DNA of 64,000 bases, taken from positions 27,897 through 91,896 of the forward strand of contig NZ_JARFYN010000024.1 in assembly GCF_030272695.1 (NCBI RefSeq). Reading direction: 5' to 3'. Below are positions 16,703 to 25,008 of this stretch, in pieces. The stretch comes from Martinezella calliandrae (GTDB lineage Bacteria > Pseudomonadota > Alphaproteobacteria > Rhizobiales > Rhizobiaceae). Position 1 is the stretch's first letter. Each line of letters begins with the position of its first letter. Under the pieces are notes generated by a model. The model saw only the letters and a list, made by a program, of their open reading frames with translations. It did not search any database and was not told where the DNA came from. The translations under genes were made by a program, and so were the position numbers.

Positions 16703-18076
16703 ATGGTCCAGCGCCGCGCGTTCATCGCCTATATCGCCGCCTCGGCCGCGGCCGGCCTATTTGCCCAACGCGCCCGTACGGCACCGCTCGCCGAGATCGC
16801 GGGCGCCGAGATGCGTGGACCGATCGATGCGATCGCCTATAGGGCGACGCCGGGCGCCAACGATATCAAAAGCGGCAAGCTCCAGGCGATGATCGACAAC
16901 GCCGCGCGCAACAACGCGCCGGTCTTCCTCCCGCCGGGCAACTATAGCGTCTCGAACCTCATATTGCCCGACAATACCCGCATCACCGGCATTCCCGGCG
17001 CATCGCGGCTCGTTTATGGCGGCGAGGGCCATCTGATGAGCGCCGACAAAGCCAAACGCATCGAATTGTCCGGCCTCGTTCTCGATGGCGGCAACCGGTG
17101 GCTTGCCGACTATGCCGGCGGGTTGCTGCAATTTAACGGCGTCAACGAAGTCCTTATTGATAATTGCGAAATCGCCGGCAGCCGCAAACATGGGCTGCAA
17201 CTGGAGCGCTGCGGCGGGCGGATCGAACGCAGCCGCATATCGGGCGCCGCAGAGGCTGGCCTATATTCCGTCCAATCGGCCGGATTGACGATCACGGCCA
17301 ATGCGGTCGAGGATTGCGGCAACGGCGGCATCCTCGTCCACCGCTGGGAGAAGGGCGCAGATGGCAGCATCGTCACCGGCAACCGCATCGCCCGCATCGG
17401 CGCCAATGGTGGCGGCACCGGCCAGAACGGCAACGGCATCAACATTTTTCGTGCCGGGGGAGTTCTGGTCTCCGGCAACCAGATCGCCGATTGCGCCTTT
17501 ACCGCCGTGCGCGCCAATTCGGCATCGGACGTGCAGATTATAGGCAATCAATGCCTGCGCTCCGCCGAAACGGCAATCTTCTGCGAATTCGAGTTCGAAG
17601 GCGCCGCGGTCAGCAACAACCTCGTCGACGGCGCCGCGAATGGCATCGCGATCGCCAATTTCGACAAGGGCGGCCGGCTCGCCAGCGTCACCGGCAATAT
17701 CATCCGCAACCTGTCGCTGACAGGACCCTACGCTCAGGAGAGCGGTTTCGGCATCGGGATCTCGGCCGAAGCCGAAACGCTGATTGCTTCGAACCTTATC
17801 GAAAATGCCCCGCTCTGGGGCTTGAAACTCGGCTGGGGTCCCTATCTCCGCAACCTCGTCGCCACCGGCAACATCATCCGCCGAGCCCCTATCGGCTGCG
17901 CCGTCTCCGTCGTCGACGGCGCCGGTGCGGCTGTCATTTCCGACAATCTGTTCCAAGAAACGACAAAGGGCGCCATCATCGGCTTTCGTTGGGACAAACC
18001 GGCTTCCGGCGACTTGACGTCGACCGGTGGTCAAGAGTTTCCACAATTGACCATAGAGAACAATAGGCTGGCCTAG
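16703..18076 (+). CDS. Exported parallel beta-helix repeat protein (TIGR03808-like)
   Basis: A 457-residue protein with a twin-arginine-type N-terminus (MVQRRAFIAYIAASAAAG). The ATG at 16703 has GGAG 8 bases upstream and is preferred to a TTG four codons earlier. The body has many short repeats of the right-handed beta-helix type (for example LTITANAVEDCGNGGILVHR, IVTGNRIARIGANGGG, VLVSGNQIADCAFTAVRAN, AAVSNNLVDGAANGIAIAN), with NxI/NxL asparagine ladders. The family is described in alphaproteobacteria as a Tat-exported repeat protein of unknown function; the fold is shared by pectate lyases and carbohydrate epimerases, but I see no convincing catalytic set. It may act on polysaccharide in the periplasm; that is inference. 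Confidence 0.85.
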   Translation: MVQRRAFIAYIAASAAAGLFAQRARTAPLAEIAGAEMRGPIDAIAYRATPGANDIKSGKLQAMIDNAARNNAPVFLPPGNYSVSNLILPDNTRITGIPGASRLVYGGEGHLMSADKAKRIELSGLVLDGGNRWLADYAGGLLQFNGVNEVLIDNCEIAGSRKHGLQLERCGGRIERSRISGAAEAGLYSVQSAGLTITANAVEDCGNGGILVHRWEKGADGSIVTGNRIARIGANGGGTGQNGNGINIFRAGGVLVSGNQIADCAFTAVRANSASDVQIIGNQCLRSAETAIFCEFEFEGAAVSNNLVDGAANGIAIANFDKGGRLASVTGNIIRNLSLTGPYAQESGFGIGISAEAETLIASNLIENAPLWGLKLGWGPYLRNLVATGNIIRRAPIGCAVSVVDGAGAAVISDNLFQETTKGAIIGFRWDKPASGDLTSTGGQEFPQLTIENNRLA

Positions 18077-18081
18077 ACTTC

Positions 18082-18864
18082 CTATCTCCAGCTCGGCTCC
18101 CGCCGCTCGAAGAATGCTGCCACCCCTTCCCTTGCTTCTTCTGTTTCCCACGTATCGGCCAGTTGTGTGATGACACGGTCGATGAGTTCGTCGGTGATCG
18201 GCATACCGAGAGAACGGGCCAATGCTTTGGCCCGCGCGGCGGCCTGCGGCGAAGCGGCGAGGAAGTGGCGGATTTCGGACTCGACGGTTTCGTCGAGCGC
18301 GTCTTCGGGAACGACGCGGGTCAGCAATCCGACAGCATGGGCTTGCCAGGCGTCGACGATCTTGCCGGAGAGGAAGAGCGGGCGGGCCTTGGCCTCGCCG
18401 ATGCGAGCGATCACAAAGGGGCTGATGGTTGCCGGGATGATGCCGAGGCGAACCTCCGTCAGGCCGAAGCGGGCGGTGGCCGCGGCTATCGCCATATCGC
18501 AGACGCTGAGGATGCCGAGACCGCCACCGAAGGCATTGCCATGCACCCGGGCGATCAGCGGCTTCGGCAATTCGTTCAAGGCCTTGAACAGCATGGCCAG
18601 CCGACGGGCTTCGGCGATGCGCCCGGCACGGGTGGCGTCGAACTGCGCGCGCATCCAACCGAGATCGCCGCCGGCACAGAAGCTTGCACCTTCGCCGGTA
18701 AGGACCACGACGCGCACGCTCGCATTTCGGCCAAGATCGTAAGCGGCCTCGGTCAGGGCATCGATCATCTCGGCCGATAGGGCATTATGCTTTTCCGGGC
18801 GCGCCAAAGTTAGACGTGCGACGCCGTGCTCCCCGATAGCGATATGGATTGTTTGCAATGTCAT
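18082..18864 (-). CDS. liuC: Methylglutaconyl-CoA hydratase (enoyl-CoA hydratase family)
   Basis: A 260-residue crotonase-fold enzyme: GEGASFCAGGDLGWM and the oxyanion-hole segment ARVHGNAFGGGLGILSVCDM are clear, and LTEVRLGIIPATISPFVI carries the catalytic glutamate region. Its place as the last gene of the leucine operon, overlapping the HMG-CoA lyase gene by 4 bp (ATGA), points to hydration of 3-methylglutaconyl-CoA to HMG-CoA rather than general fatty acid oxidation. Confidence 0.92.
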   Translation of the reverse strand: MTLQTIHIAIGEHGVARLTLARPEKHNALSAEMIDALTEAAYDLGRNASVRVVVLTGEGASFCAGGDLGWMRAQFDATRAGRIAEARRLAMLFKALNELPKPLIARVHGNAFGGGLGILSVCDMAIAAATARFGLTEVRLGIIPATISPFVIARIGEAKARPLFLSGKIVDAWQAHAVGLLTRVVPEDALDETVESEIRHFLAASPQAAARAKALARSLGMPITDELIDRVITQLADTWETEEAREGVAAFFERREPSWR

Positions 18865-19730
18865 GCGACGCTCCTGAGGCTGCTGGCAAAGGCGGCGGCG
18901 TGGGCAAGTTTTTCCTCATCGAGACCGGTCTCGAAGCCGTGCAATATCAGATAATGCTGAACCGCCGCGGTATCGATATTGCCTTTGGCGCCGGGCGCGA
19001 AGGGACAGCCGCCGAGACCGCCGGCGGCAGCGTCGAATACCCTTAGACCCCGATCCAGGGCTACACCGATATTGTCCAGCGCCCGGCCGGAGGTATCGTG
19101 AAAATGGCCGGCCAGCATCGTGGCGGGGAGATCGGCAAGCACGGTTTCCAGCATGCTGTCCACCGCCTCCGGCTTGCCTCTACCGATCGTGTCGCCAAGG
19201 CTGATTTCGTAGCAGCCGAGCTCCTGCAATTGACGGGCGACGCTTGCGGCATTCGCCGGCGGCACAGCGCCTTCATAGGGGCATTCGACAACACAACTGA
19301 CGTAGCCGCGTAGCGGGATGCCGCGATCGCGGCTCGCCGCTGCCACTGGCCGGAACCGTTCGATGCTTTCGGCGATGGAGCAATTGATGTTGCGGATTGA
19401 AAAGGTTTCCGAGGCCGATGCGAAGATCGCCACCTCATCGGCGCAAGCGGCAATCGCGGCCTCGAAGCCCTGCATATTCGGCGTTAGCACCGCATAGCGC
19501 ACGCCAGGCTTCCGTTTGATCCCTGCCATCACGCCGCCCGCATCGGAAAGCTGCGGCACCCATTTCGGACTGACGAAACTGGTGACTTCGATACGCTCGA
19601 AACCGCATTCGGAGAGCAGATCCACCAGCTCGATCTTGCTCACCGTGTCGATCAGCCGCTTCTCGTTCTGCAGGCCGTCCCGCGGCGCCATTTCGACGAT
19701 GGTGACGTGGTTGGAGGGGCGATCGGTCAT
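18861..19730 (-). CDS. liuE: Hydroxymethylglutaryl-CoA lyase
   Basis: A 289-residue lyase that splits HMG-CoA into acetoacetate and acetyl-CoA, the final step of leucine breakdown. Diagnostic motifs are IVEMAPRDGLQNEK near the N-terminus, EVTSFVSPKWVPQ, the metal-binding GHFHDT and the loop GGLGGCPFAPGAKGN with the catalytic cysteine. Length and order match bacterial MvaB/LiuE. It overlaps the upstream carboxylase alpha gene and the downstream hydratase by 4 bp on each side, showing translational coupling. Confidence 0.95.
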   Translation of the reverse strand: MTDRPSNHVTIVEMAPRDGLQNEKRLIDTVSKIELVDLLSECGFERIEVTSFVSPKWVPQLSDAGGVMAGIKRKPGVRYAVLTPNMQGFEAAIAACADEVAIFASASETFSIRNINCSIAESIERFRPVAAASRDRGIPLRGYVSCVVECPYEGAVPPANAASVARQLQELGCYEISLGDTIGRGKPEAVDSMLETVLADLPATMLAGHFHDTSGRALDNIGVALDRGLRVFDAAAGGLGGCPFAPGAKGNIDTAAVQHYLILHGFETGLDEEKLAHAAAFASSLRSVA

Positions 19731-21715
19731 TTTGCGTCCTCCGGCCGGAGCGACAGCAGAACCGCGCTCTCGCTGGTTTGATCGCCTTCGCCGACGTGCA
19801 GGCTCTCCACCACGCCATCGCGTGTCGCCGTCAGCGTCAGCTCCATCTTCATGGCTTCCATGATGATGAGTGCCTCACCCTTCGCCACCATATCTCCTTC
19901 CTGGACCCGAACGATCTTGATGAGACCAGGCATCGGCGCAGTCAGCCGGTCGCCACCGATGGCCTCTTCCTCAGCGCCATCCAACGGGTCGGTTCGATGG
20001 AAATGATGGGTATGGCCATCAAGGAACAACGTCAGGCCGTGCAGCATCTGGAAAAAGTCGGCACTTAATTGCCGCCCGTCGATCTCCACGTGACAAATGC
20101 CGTCGCCGACACCGACGATGCGAATACCGACAGCACGATCACCAAAATGCACGGAGAAGTGATTTTGTCCTTTCGCAATCACGCGGCAGTTCGTATGGCC
20201 GCCGCCGTGATGCAGCGCGACGGGCCGGCTCACCTCGGCCCAAAGCTGCCAGGCGCCAAGCGCTTGCCACGGGTCGCCTCCCAAGGATCGCGCCATACCC
20301 CCTGCCTCGATGAGGGCGGCAATGGCAAGCACGATATCATCCGGTGGAGATCCAGCAGTCAGCGCCTTCGCCTCGCGGTCGATCAAGCCGGTATCCGGGT
20401 GACCCGCAACGAAATCCGGCTGCTCGCTCAAGCGGATCAGAAAGTCGAGGTTGCTTGTTGTTCCGGCCACCTGCGTGTGCTGCAGCGCTCGCGTCAACTT
20501 GGCGAGCGCCGCCTGGCGCGTTGCGGCGTGGACAATGAGCTTGGCAATCAACGGATCGTAAAAAGGCGTGATGCAGTCACCCTGACGCACGCCGGTGTCG
20601 ATGCGCGCATCGCCATCAGCAAATCTGAGGTGCGAGAGGGTGCCGGTCGATGGCAGGAAACCCCGTGACGGGTCCTCGGCATAAAGCCGCGCTTCGAACG
20701 CCCAGCCGTCAACCGCGAGATCGGCTTGGGATTTCGGCAGCGGTTCGCCATTGGCAATCCGTAATTGCCATTCGACGAGATCGACCCCGGCAATCGCCTC
20801 AGTGACCGGATGCTCGACCTGCAGGCGAGTGTTCATTTCCATGAAAAAGAACCGATCCGGCGACATTCCGTCCGAAACATCGGCAATGAATTCGACCGTT
20901 CCGGCGCCGCGGTAGTCGATTGCGCGCGCCGCGCGGACGGCGGCTTCGCCCATGGCGCTGCGCATCCCCTCCGTCATGCCGGGGGCCGGCGCCTCCTCAA
21001 TCACCTTCTGGTGCCGCCGCTGCAAAGAGCAATCGCGCTCGAAGAGATGCACGACATTGCCATGGCCGTCGCCGAAGACCTGGATTTCTATGTGACGGGG
21101 CTGGGTTAGATATTTTTCGATCAGGACGGCATCGTCACCGAAGGCCGATTTTGCCTCGCGCCTCGCCGCATCTAATGCCGCCGTGAAATCCTCCGGCCGG
21201 TCGACACGCCGCATGCCCTTTCCGCCGCCGCCGGCCCGTGCCTTGATCAGCACGGGATAGCTGATCTCCGTTGCCCGCTCCGCGAGGAACGCCGCATCCT
21301 GTTTGTCGCCGTGATAGCCGGGAACGACAGGCACGCCGGCCCGCTCCATCAATGCCTTAGCTGCATCCTTCAGGCCCATGGCACGGATCGAGGCCGGTGA
21401 CGGGCCGATAAAAACCAGCCCGGCTGCATCGACTGCCTCCGCGAAATCGGCATTTTCCGAGAGAAAGCCATAGCCGGGGTGAATGGCTTCGGAGCCGGAA
21501 CGCTGCGCCGCAGCGATAATGCGTTCCATCGAGAGATAGCTCTCGCTCGCGGCCGCCGCGCCGATATGGACCGCCTCATCAGCCAGCCCTACATGCGGTG
21601 CAGCGATATCGGCATCGGAATAAACGGCGACCGTGCGGATGCCCATCTGCCTTGCGGTACGGATGATCCGGCAGGCGATTTCTGCTCGATTGGCGATCAA
21701 TATCTTCGAAAACAT
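19727..21715 (-). CDS. liuD: Methylcrotonyl-CoA carboxylase biotin-carrying (alpha) subunit
   Basis: A 662-residue biotin-dependent carboxylase subunit. The start at 21715 gives the family beginning MFSKILIANRAEIACRII; the open frame is 15 codons longer without support. The biotin carboxylase part has the glycine-rich ATP loop KARAGGGGKGMR and EMNTRLQVEHPVTE; the C-terminal carrier domain has the biotinylation site IIMEAMKMEL near residue 621. With the beta subunit it carboxylates 3-methylcrotonyl-CoA. Propionyl-CoA carboxylase is similar, but the surrounding liu genes decide the substrate. Confidence 0.94.
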   Translation of the reverse strand: MFSKILIANRAEIACRIIRTARQMGIRTVAVYSDADIAAPHVGLADEAVHIGAAAASESYLSMERIIAAAQRSGSEAIHPGYGFLSENADFAEAVDAAGLVFIGPSPASIRAMGLKDAAKALMERAGVPVVPGYHGDKQDAAFLAERATEISYPVLIKARAGGGGKGMRRVDRPEDFTAALDAARREAKSAFGDDAVLIEKYLTQPRHIEIQVFGDGHGNVVHLFERDCSLQRRHQKVIEEAPAPGMTEGMRSAMGEAAVRAARAIDYRGAGTVEFIADVSDGMSPDRFFFMEMNTRLQVEHPVTEAIAGVDLVEWQLRIANGEPLPKSQADLAVDGWAFEARLYAEDPSRGFLPSTGTLSHLRFADGDARIDTGVRQGDCITPFYDPLIAKLIVHAATRQAALAKLTRALQHTQVAGTTSNLDFLIRLSEQPDFVAGHPDTGLIDREAKALTAGSPPDDIVLAIAALIEAGGMARSLGGDPWQALGAWQLWAEVSRPVALHHGGGHTNCRVIAKGQNHFSVHFGDRAVGIRIVGVGDGICHVEIDGRQLSADFFQMLHGLTLFLDGHTHHFHRTDPLDGAEEEAIGGDRLTAPMPGLIKIVRVQEGDMVAKGEALIIMEAMKMELTLTATRDGVVESLHVGEGDQTSESAVLLSLRPEDAK

Positions 21716-21723
21716 GGACAAAC

Positions 21724-22107
21724 CTATTGCGCGGCGATGACCTCGACTTCGAGCAGCCAAGCGGTATCGAAAATGCCCGCTATCACCACCGTCATCGCAG
21801 GGGCGAGCGAGCCCAGATATTCGCTGCGGATCTCGCGGTTCTCTAGCGTATGGTGACGATCAGCGAGATAGGTGGTGACCTTGACGATGTCGGCTTTGCT
21901 CATTCCGGCGGCCTTGAGCTGGGCGTCGACATTGAGCCAGACCTGACGCGCCTGCGCCGGAAATCCGTCTGGAAGTGCATCGTCGGCCGTCGTCGGTATC
22001 TGGCCGCTGATGAACAGCAATTTCTCGAAGTTTTCGAGCTTCACCGCTTGGGCGTAGCCGCCGCGCGGCTGGGGTGCGTTCTTGGCATTGATGATGTTGC
22101 GTTTCAT
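21724..22107 (-). CDS. RidA-family (YjgF/UK114) protein inside the leucine operon
   Basis: A 127-residue RidA-fold protein: GYAQAVKLENFEKLLFISGQIP near the N-terminus, QARQVWLNVDAQLKAAGMSKADIVKVTTYL in the middle. RidA proteins hydrolyse reactive enamine/imine intermediates made by PLP enzymes. The usual RidA catalytic Arg (in the C-terminal RxxxP region) is not evident: the equivalent stretch reads SLAPAMTVVIAGI, so this may be a non-archetypal Rid subfamily with another role. It sits between the two carboxylase subunit genes, 8 bp upstream of liuD and 10 bp downstream of liuB, so it is part of the operon. Confidence 0.9.
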   Translation of the reverse strand: MKRNIINAKNAPQPRGGYAQAVKLENFEKLLFISGQIPTTADDALPDGFPAQARQVWLNVDAQLKAAGMSKADIVKVTTYLADRHHTLENREIRSEYLGSLAPAMTVVIAGIFDTAWLLEVEVIAAQ

Positions 22108-22117
22108 CCCAATCTCC

Positions 22118-23725
22118 TTACATCCTGAACAGGCCGAAGCGCGTGTCTTCTATTGGCGCATTGAGCGCAGCCGAAAGCGACAGCGCCAGCACATTGCGAC
22201 TCTTGCGCGGATCGATGATGCCGTCGTCCCATAGCCGCGCCGAGGCGTAGAGCGGATGGCTCTGGGTCTCGAACATTTTCAGGGTCGGCTGCTTGAAGGC
22301 CGCCTCCTCCTCTTTCGTCCATGGCTTGCCGGAACGGGCTAGGGCCTCGCCGCGTACCGTCGCCAGCACGCCGGCCGCCTGTTCTCCGCCCATGACGGAG
22401 ATGCGGCTGTTCGGCCAGGTCCAGAGGAAGCGTGGCGAATAGGCGCGGCCGGCCATACCGTAATTGCCGGCGCCGAAGGAACCGCCGACCAACATGGTGA
22501 TTTTCGGCACATTCGTCGTCGCCACGGCCGTCACCAGCTTGGCGCCGTGCTTGGCGATGCCTTCGGTTTCGTATTTCCGGCCGACCATGAAGCCGGTGAT
22601 ATTCTGCAGGAAGACCAGCGGGATCTTGCGCTGCGAACAAAGCTCGACGAAATGCGCCCCCTTCAGCGCCGATTCCGAAAACAGAACGCCATTGTTGGCA
22701 ATGATACCGACGGGGATGCCGTGGATATGGGCAAAGCCGCAGACCAACGTCGCGCCATAGCGCGCCTTGAATTCATCAAAGCGCGAGCCATCGACAATGC
22801 GCGCGATGACTTCGCGCACATCGTAGGGAGTGCGCAGATCGGCGGGCACTATACCGAGAATATCCTCCGGGTCGTAGAGCGGCGGCTCCGGTGTGCACAG
22901 CTCGACAATCGTCGGCTTGTGGCGATTGAGATTGGCGACGGCTTGCCGCGCCAAGGCAAGCGCATGGGCATCATCCCGTGCCAGATAGTCGGCGACGCCG
23001 GAAAGGCGCGTGTGCACATCGCCGCCGCCGAGATCCTCAGCCGACACCACCTCGCCGGTGGCAGCCTTGACCAGCGGCGGCCCGGCTAGAAAGATCGTCC
23101 CCTGCCCCTCGACGATGATAGTCTCGTCGGACATGGCCGGCACATAGGCTCCGCCGGCGGTACATGAACCCATTACCACGGCGATCTGCGGAATGCCCGC
23201 AGCCGACATATTGGCTTGATTGTAGAAGATGCGGCCGAAATGATCGCGGTCCGGAAAGACTTCGTCCTGGTTGGGGAGGTTGGCTCCACCGGAATCGACC
23301 AGATAGAGGCAGGGGAGACTGTTCTCCGCCGCGATCTCCTGCGCCCGCAAATGCTTCTTTACCGTGATCGGATAATAGGTCCCGCCCTTCACGGTGGCGT
23401 CGTTGCAAACGATCATGCATTCGCGACCGACCACGCGGCCGATCCCGGCGATCAGCCCGGCACCCGGCGCTTCATCGCCATACATGCCGTGCGCGGCCGT
23501 CGCGCCGATTTCGAGGAAAGGCGTCGCCGGATCGATCAGTCCGACCACCCGGTCACGCGGTAGCATCTTACCGCGATTGACATGCCGCTCACGCGCCTGA
23601 ACGCCGCCACCTTCCGCCGCCCGCAAGGCCGCCGCCTCGGTCACCCCGATCGCCTCCAGCATCGCGGCGCGATTGTCCCTGAAACGGTCCGTATGCATTG
23701 AGATTTGTGATTTCAGGACGGTCAT
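22118..23725 (-). CDS. liuB: Methylcrotonyl-CoA carboxylase carboxyltransferase (beta) subunit
   Basis: A 535-residue carboxyltransferase. N-terminal ARERHVNRGKMLPRDRVVGLIDP, then LYLVDSGGANLPNQDEVFPD and the second domain with FLQNITGFMVGRKYE, the CoA and carboxybiotin binding surfaces; ITMLVGGSFGAGNYGMAGRA and the late LWDDGIIDPRKSRNVL are typical of methylcrotonyl/geranyl-CoA carboxylases. It partners with LiuD. A geranyl-CoA specificity is less likely because the whole leucine pathway is here. Confidence 0.95.
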   Translation of the reverse strand: MTVLKSQISMHTDRFRDNRAAMLEAIGVTEAAALRAAEGGGVQARERHVNRGKMLPRDRVVGLIDPATPFLEIGATAAHGMYGDEAPGAGLIAGIGRVVGRECMIVCNDATVKGGTYYPITVKKHLRAQEIAAENSLPCLYLVDSGGANLPNQDEVFPDRDHFGRIFYNQANMSAAGIPQIAVVMGSCTAGGAYVPAMSDETIIVEGQGTIFLAGPPLVKAATGEVVSAEDLGGGDVHTRLSGVADYLARDDAHALALARQAVANLNRHKPTIVELCTPEPPLYDPEDILGIVPADLRTPYDVREVIARIVDGSRFDEFKARYGATLVCGFAHIHGIPVGIIANNGVLFSESALKGAHFVELCSQRKIPLVFLQNITGFMVGRKYETEGIAKHGAKLVTAVATTNVPKITMLVGGSFGAGNYGMAGRAYSPRFLWTWPNSRISVMGGEQAAGVLATVRGEALARSGKPWTKEEEAAFKQPTLKMFETQSHPLYASARLWDDGIIDPRKSRNVLALSLSAALNAPIEDTRFGLFRM

Positions 23726-23761
23726 GCAGCATCACCAAAAATCGGGCGTGAAAATTCAAAA

Positions 23762-24925
23762 TCAGATGGTCTCGGCAAACAGCTCCCGCCCGATCAACAT
23801 GCGGCGGATTTCGGAGGTGCCGGCACCGATTTCGTAGAGCTTGGCATCGCGCAACAGCCGACCGGCTGGATAGTCGTTGGTGTAGCCATTGCCGCCGAGG
23901 GCCTGGATACATTCGAGCGCCACGGCAGTCGCTTTCTCGGCGGCGTAGAGGATACAGCCGGCAGCGTCTTTGCGATTGGTTTCGCCGCGATCGCAGGCGG
24001 CGGCGACCGCATAGACATAGGCGCGGGCGGCATTCATCGTCACATACATGTCGGCAAGTTTGCCCTGCATAAGCTGGAATTCGCCGATCGGCTGGCCGAA
24101 CTGCCTGCGTTCATGTAGATAGGGCAGCACGACATCCATGCAGGCGGCCATGATGCCGAGCGGGCCGCCGGACAGGACAACGCGCTCATAGTCGAGGCCG
24201 GACATCAGCACGCGGACGCCACCATCGATCTGACCCAACACATTCTCCGCCGGCACCTGGCAATCGATAAAAACCAGCTCGGAGGTGGCGGAGCCGCGCA
24301 TACCGAGCTTGTCGAGTTTCTGGCCTACCGAGAAACCCTCGAAACCCTTCTCGACCAGGAAAGCGGTGATGCCGCGCGGGCCGGCATCTGGCGCGGTCTT
24401 GGCATAGACAACCAGAACGTCGGCATCCGGGCCGTTGGTGATCCACATCTTGCTGCCGTTCAACACATAGCGGTCGCCACGCTTTTCAGCCTGAAGCTTC
24501 ATCGAGACGACGTCGGAGCCTGAGCCGGGCTCGGACATGGCGAGCGCGCCGATGTGTTCGCCGGAAATCAGCTTCGGCAGGTAGCGCGCCTTCTGTTCGT
24601 CGGTGCCGTTGCGGTTGATCTGGTTGACGCAGAGATTGGAATGGGCGCCATAACTCAGGCCAACCGAGGCCGAGGCGCGGCTGATTTCCTCCATGGCGAC
24701 GGCATGCGCGACATAGCCCAGGCCGGCCCCACCAAATGCTTCGTCGGCGGTGATTCCAAGCAGTCCAAGATCGCCCATCTCCCGCCATAGGCCCATCGGG
24801 AAACCGTTGTTGCGATCGAACTCGTCGGCATGCGGTGCGATACGCTGGCCGGCAAAGCGGCGTACGCTCTCGCGCAGCGCCTCGATCTCCTCGCCGAGCG
24901 CGAAGTTCAATCCCCCAGCATACAT
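23762..24925 (-). CDS. liuA: Isovaleryl-CoA dehydrogenase
   Basis: A 387-residue FAD acyl-CoA dehydrogenase that oxidises isovaleryl-CoA to 3-methylcrotonyl-CoA. Start 24925 has a GGAGGA ribosome binding site 9 bases upstream; the frame upstream of it is not coding-like. Motifs: ALAMSEPGSGSDVVSM, KMWITNGPDADVLVVYAKT, GPLGIMAACMDVVLPYLHER, and ECIQALGGNGYTNDYPAGRLLRDAKLYEIGAGTSE at the C-terminus. It is the first committed liu gene, 36 bp upstream of liuB. Confidence 0.94.
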   Translation of the reverse strand: MYAGGLNFALGEEIEALRESVRRFAGQRIAPHADEFDRNNGFPMGLWREMGDLGLLGITADEAFGGAGLGYVAHAVAMEEISRASASVGLSYGAHSNLCVNQINRNGTDEQKARYLPKLISGEHIGALAMSEPGSGSDVVSMKLQAEKRGDRYVLNGSKMWITNGPDADVLVVYAKTAPDAGPRGITAFLVEKGFEGFSVGQKLDKLGMRGSATSELVFIDCQVPAENVLGQIDGGVRVLMSGLDYERVVLSGGPLGIMAACMDVVLPYLHERRQFGQPIGEFQLMQGKLADMYVTMNAARAYVYAVAAACDRGETNRKDAAGCILYAAEKATAVALECIQALGGNGYTNDYPAGRLLRDAKLYEIGAGTSEIRRMLIGRELFAETI

Positions 24926-25008
24926 TTGCTTTCTCCTCCCGCTTTTTCCGATGGATGATCCAGAGCGGCTATGCAGCTCCTGGGTTAATACTCTCTCCTC
25001 GCCCGCCA

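Noticed and set aside
17261..18658. Minus-strand frame of 465 codons
   Set aside because: Covers both the beta-helix gene and part of liuC in the wrong frame; low-complexity, arginine-rich.
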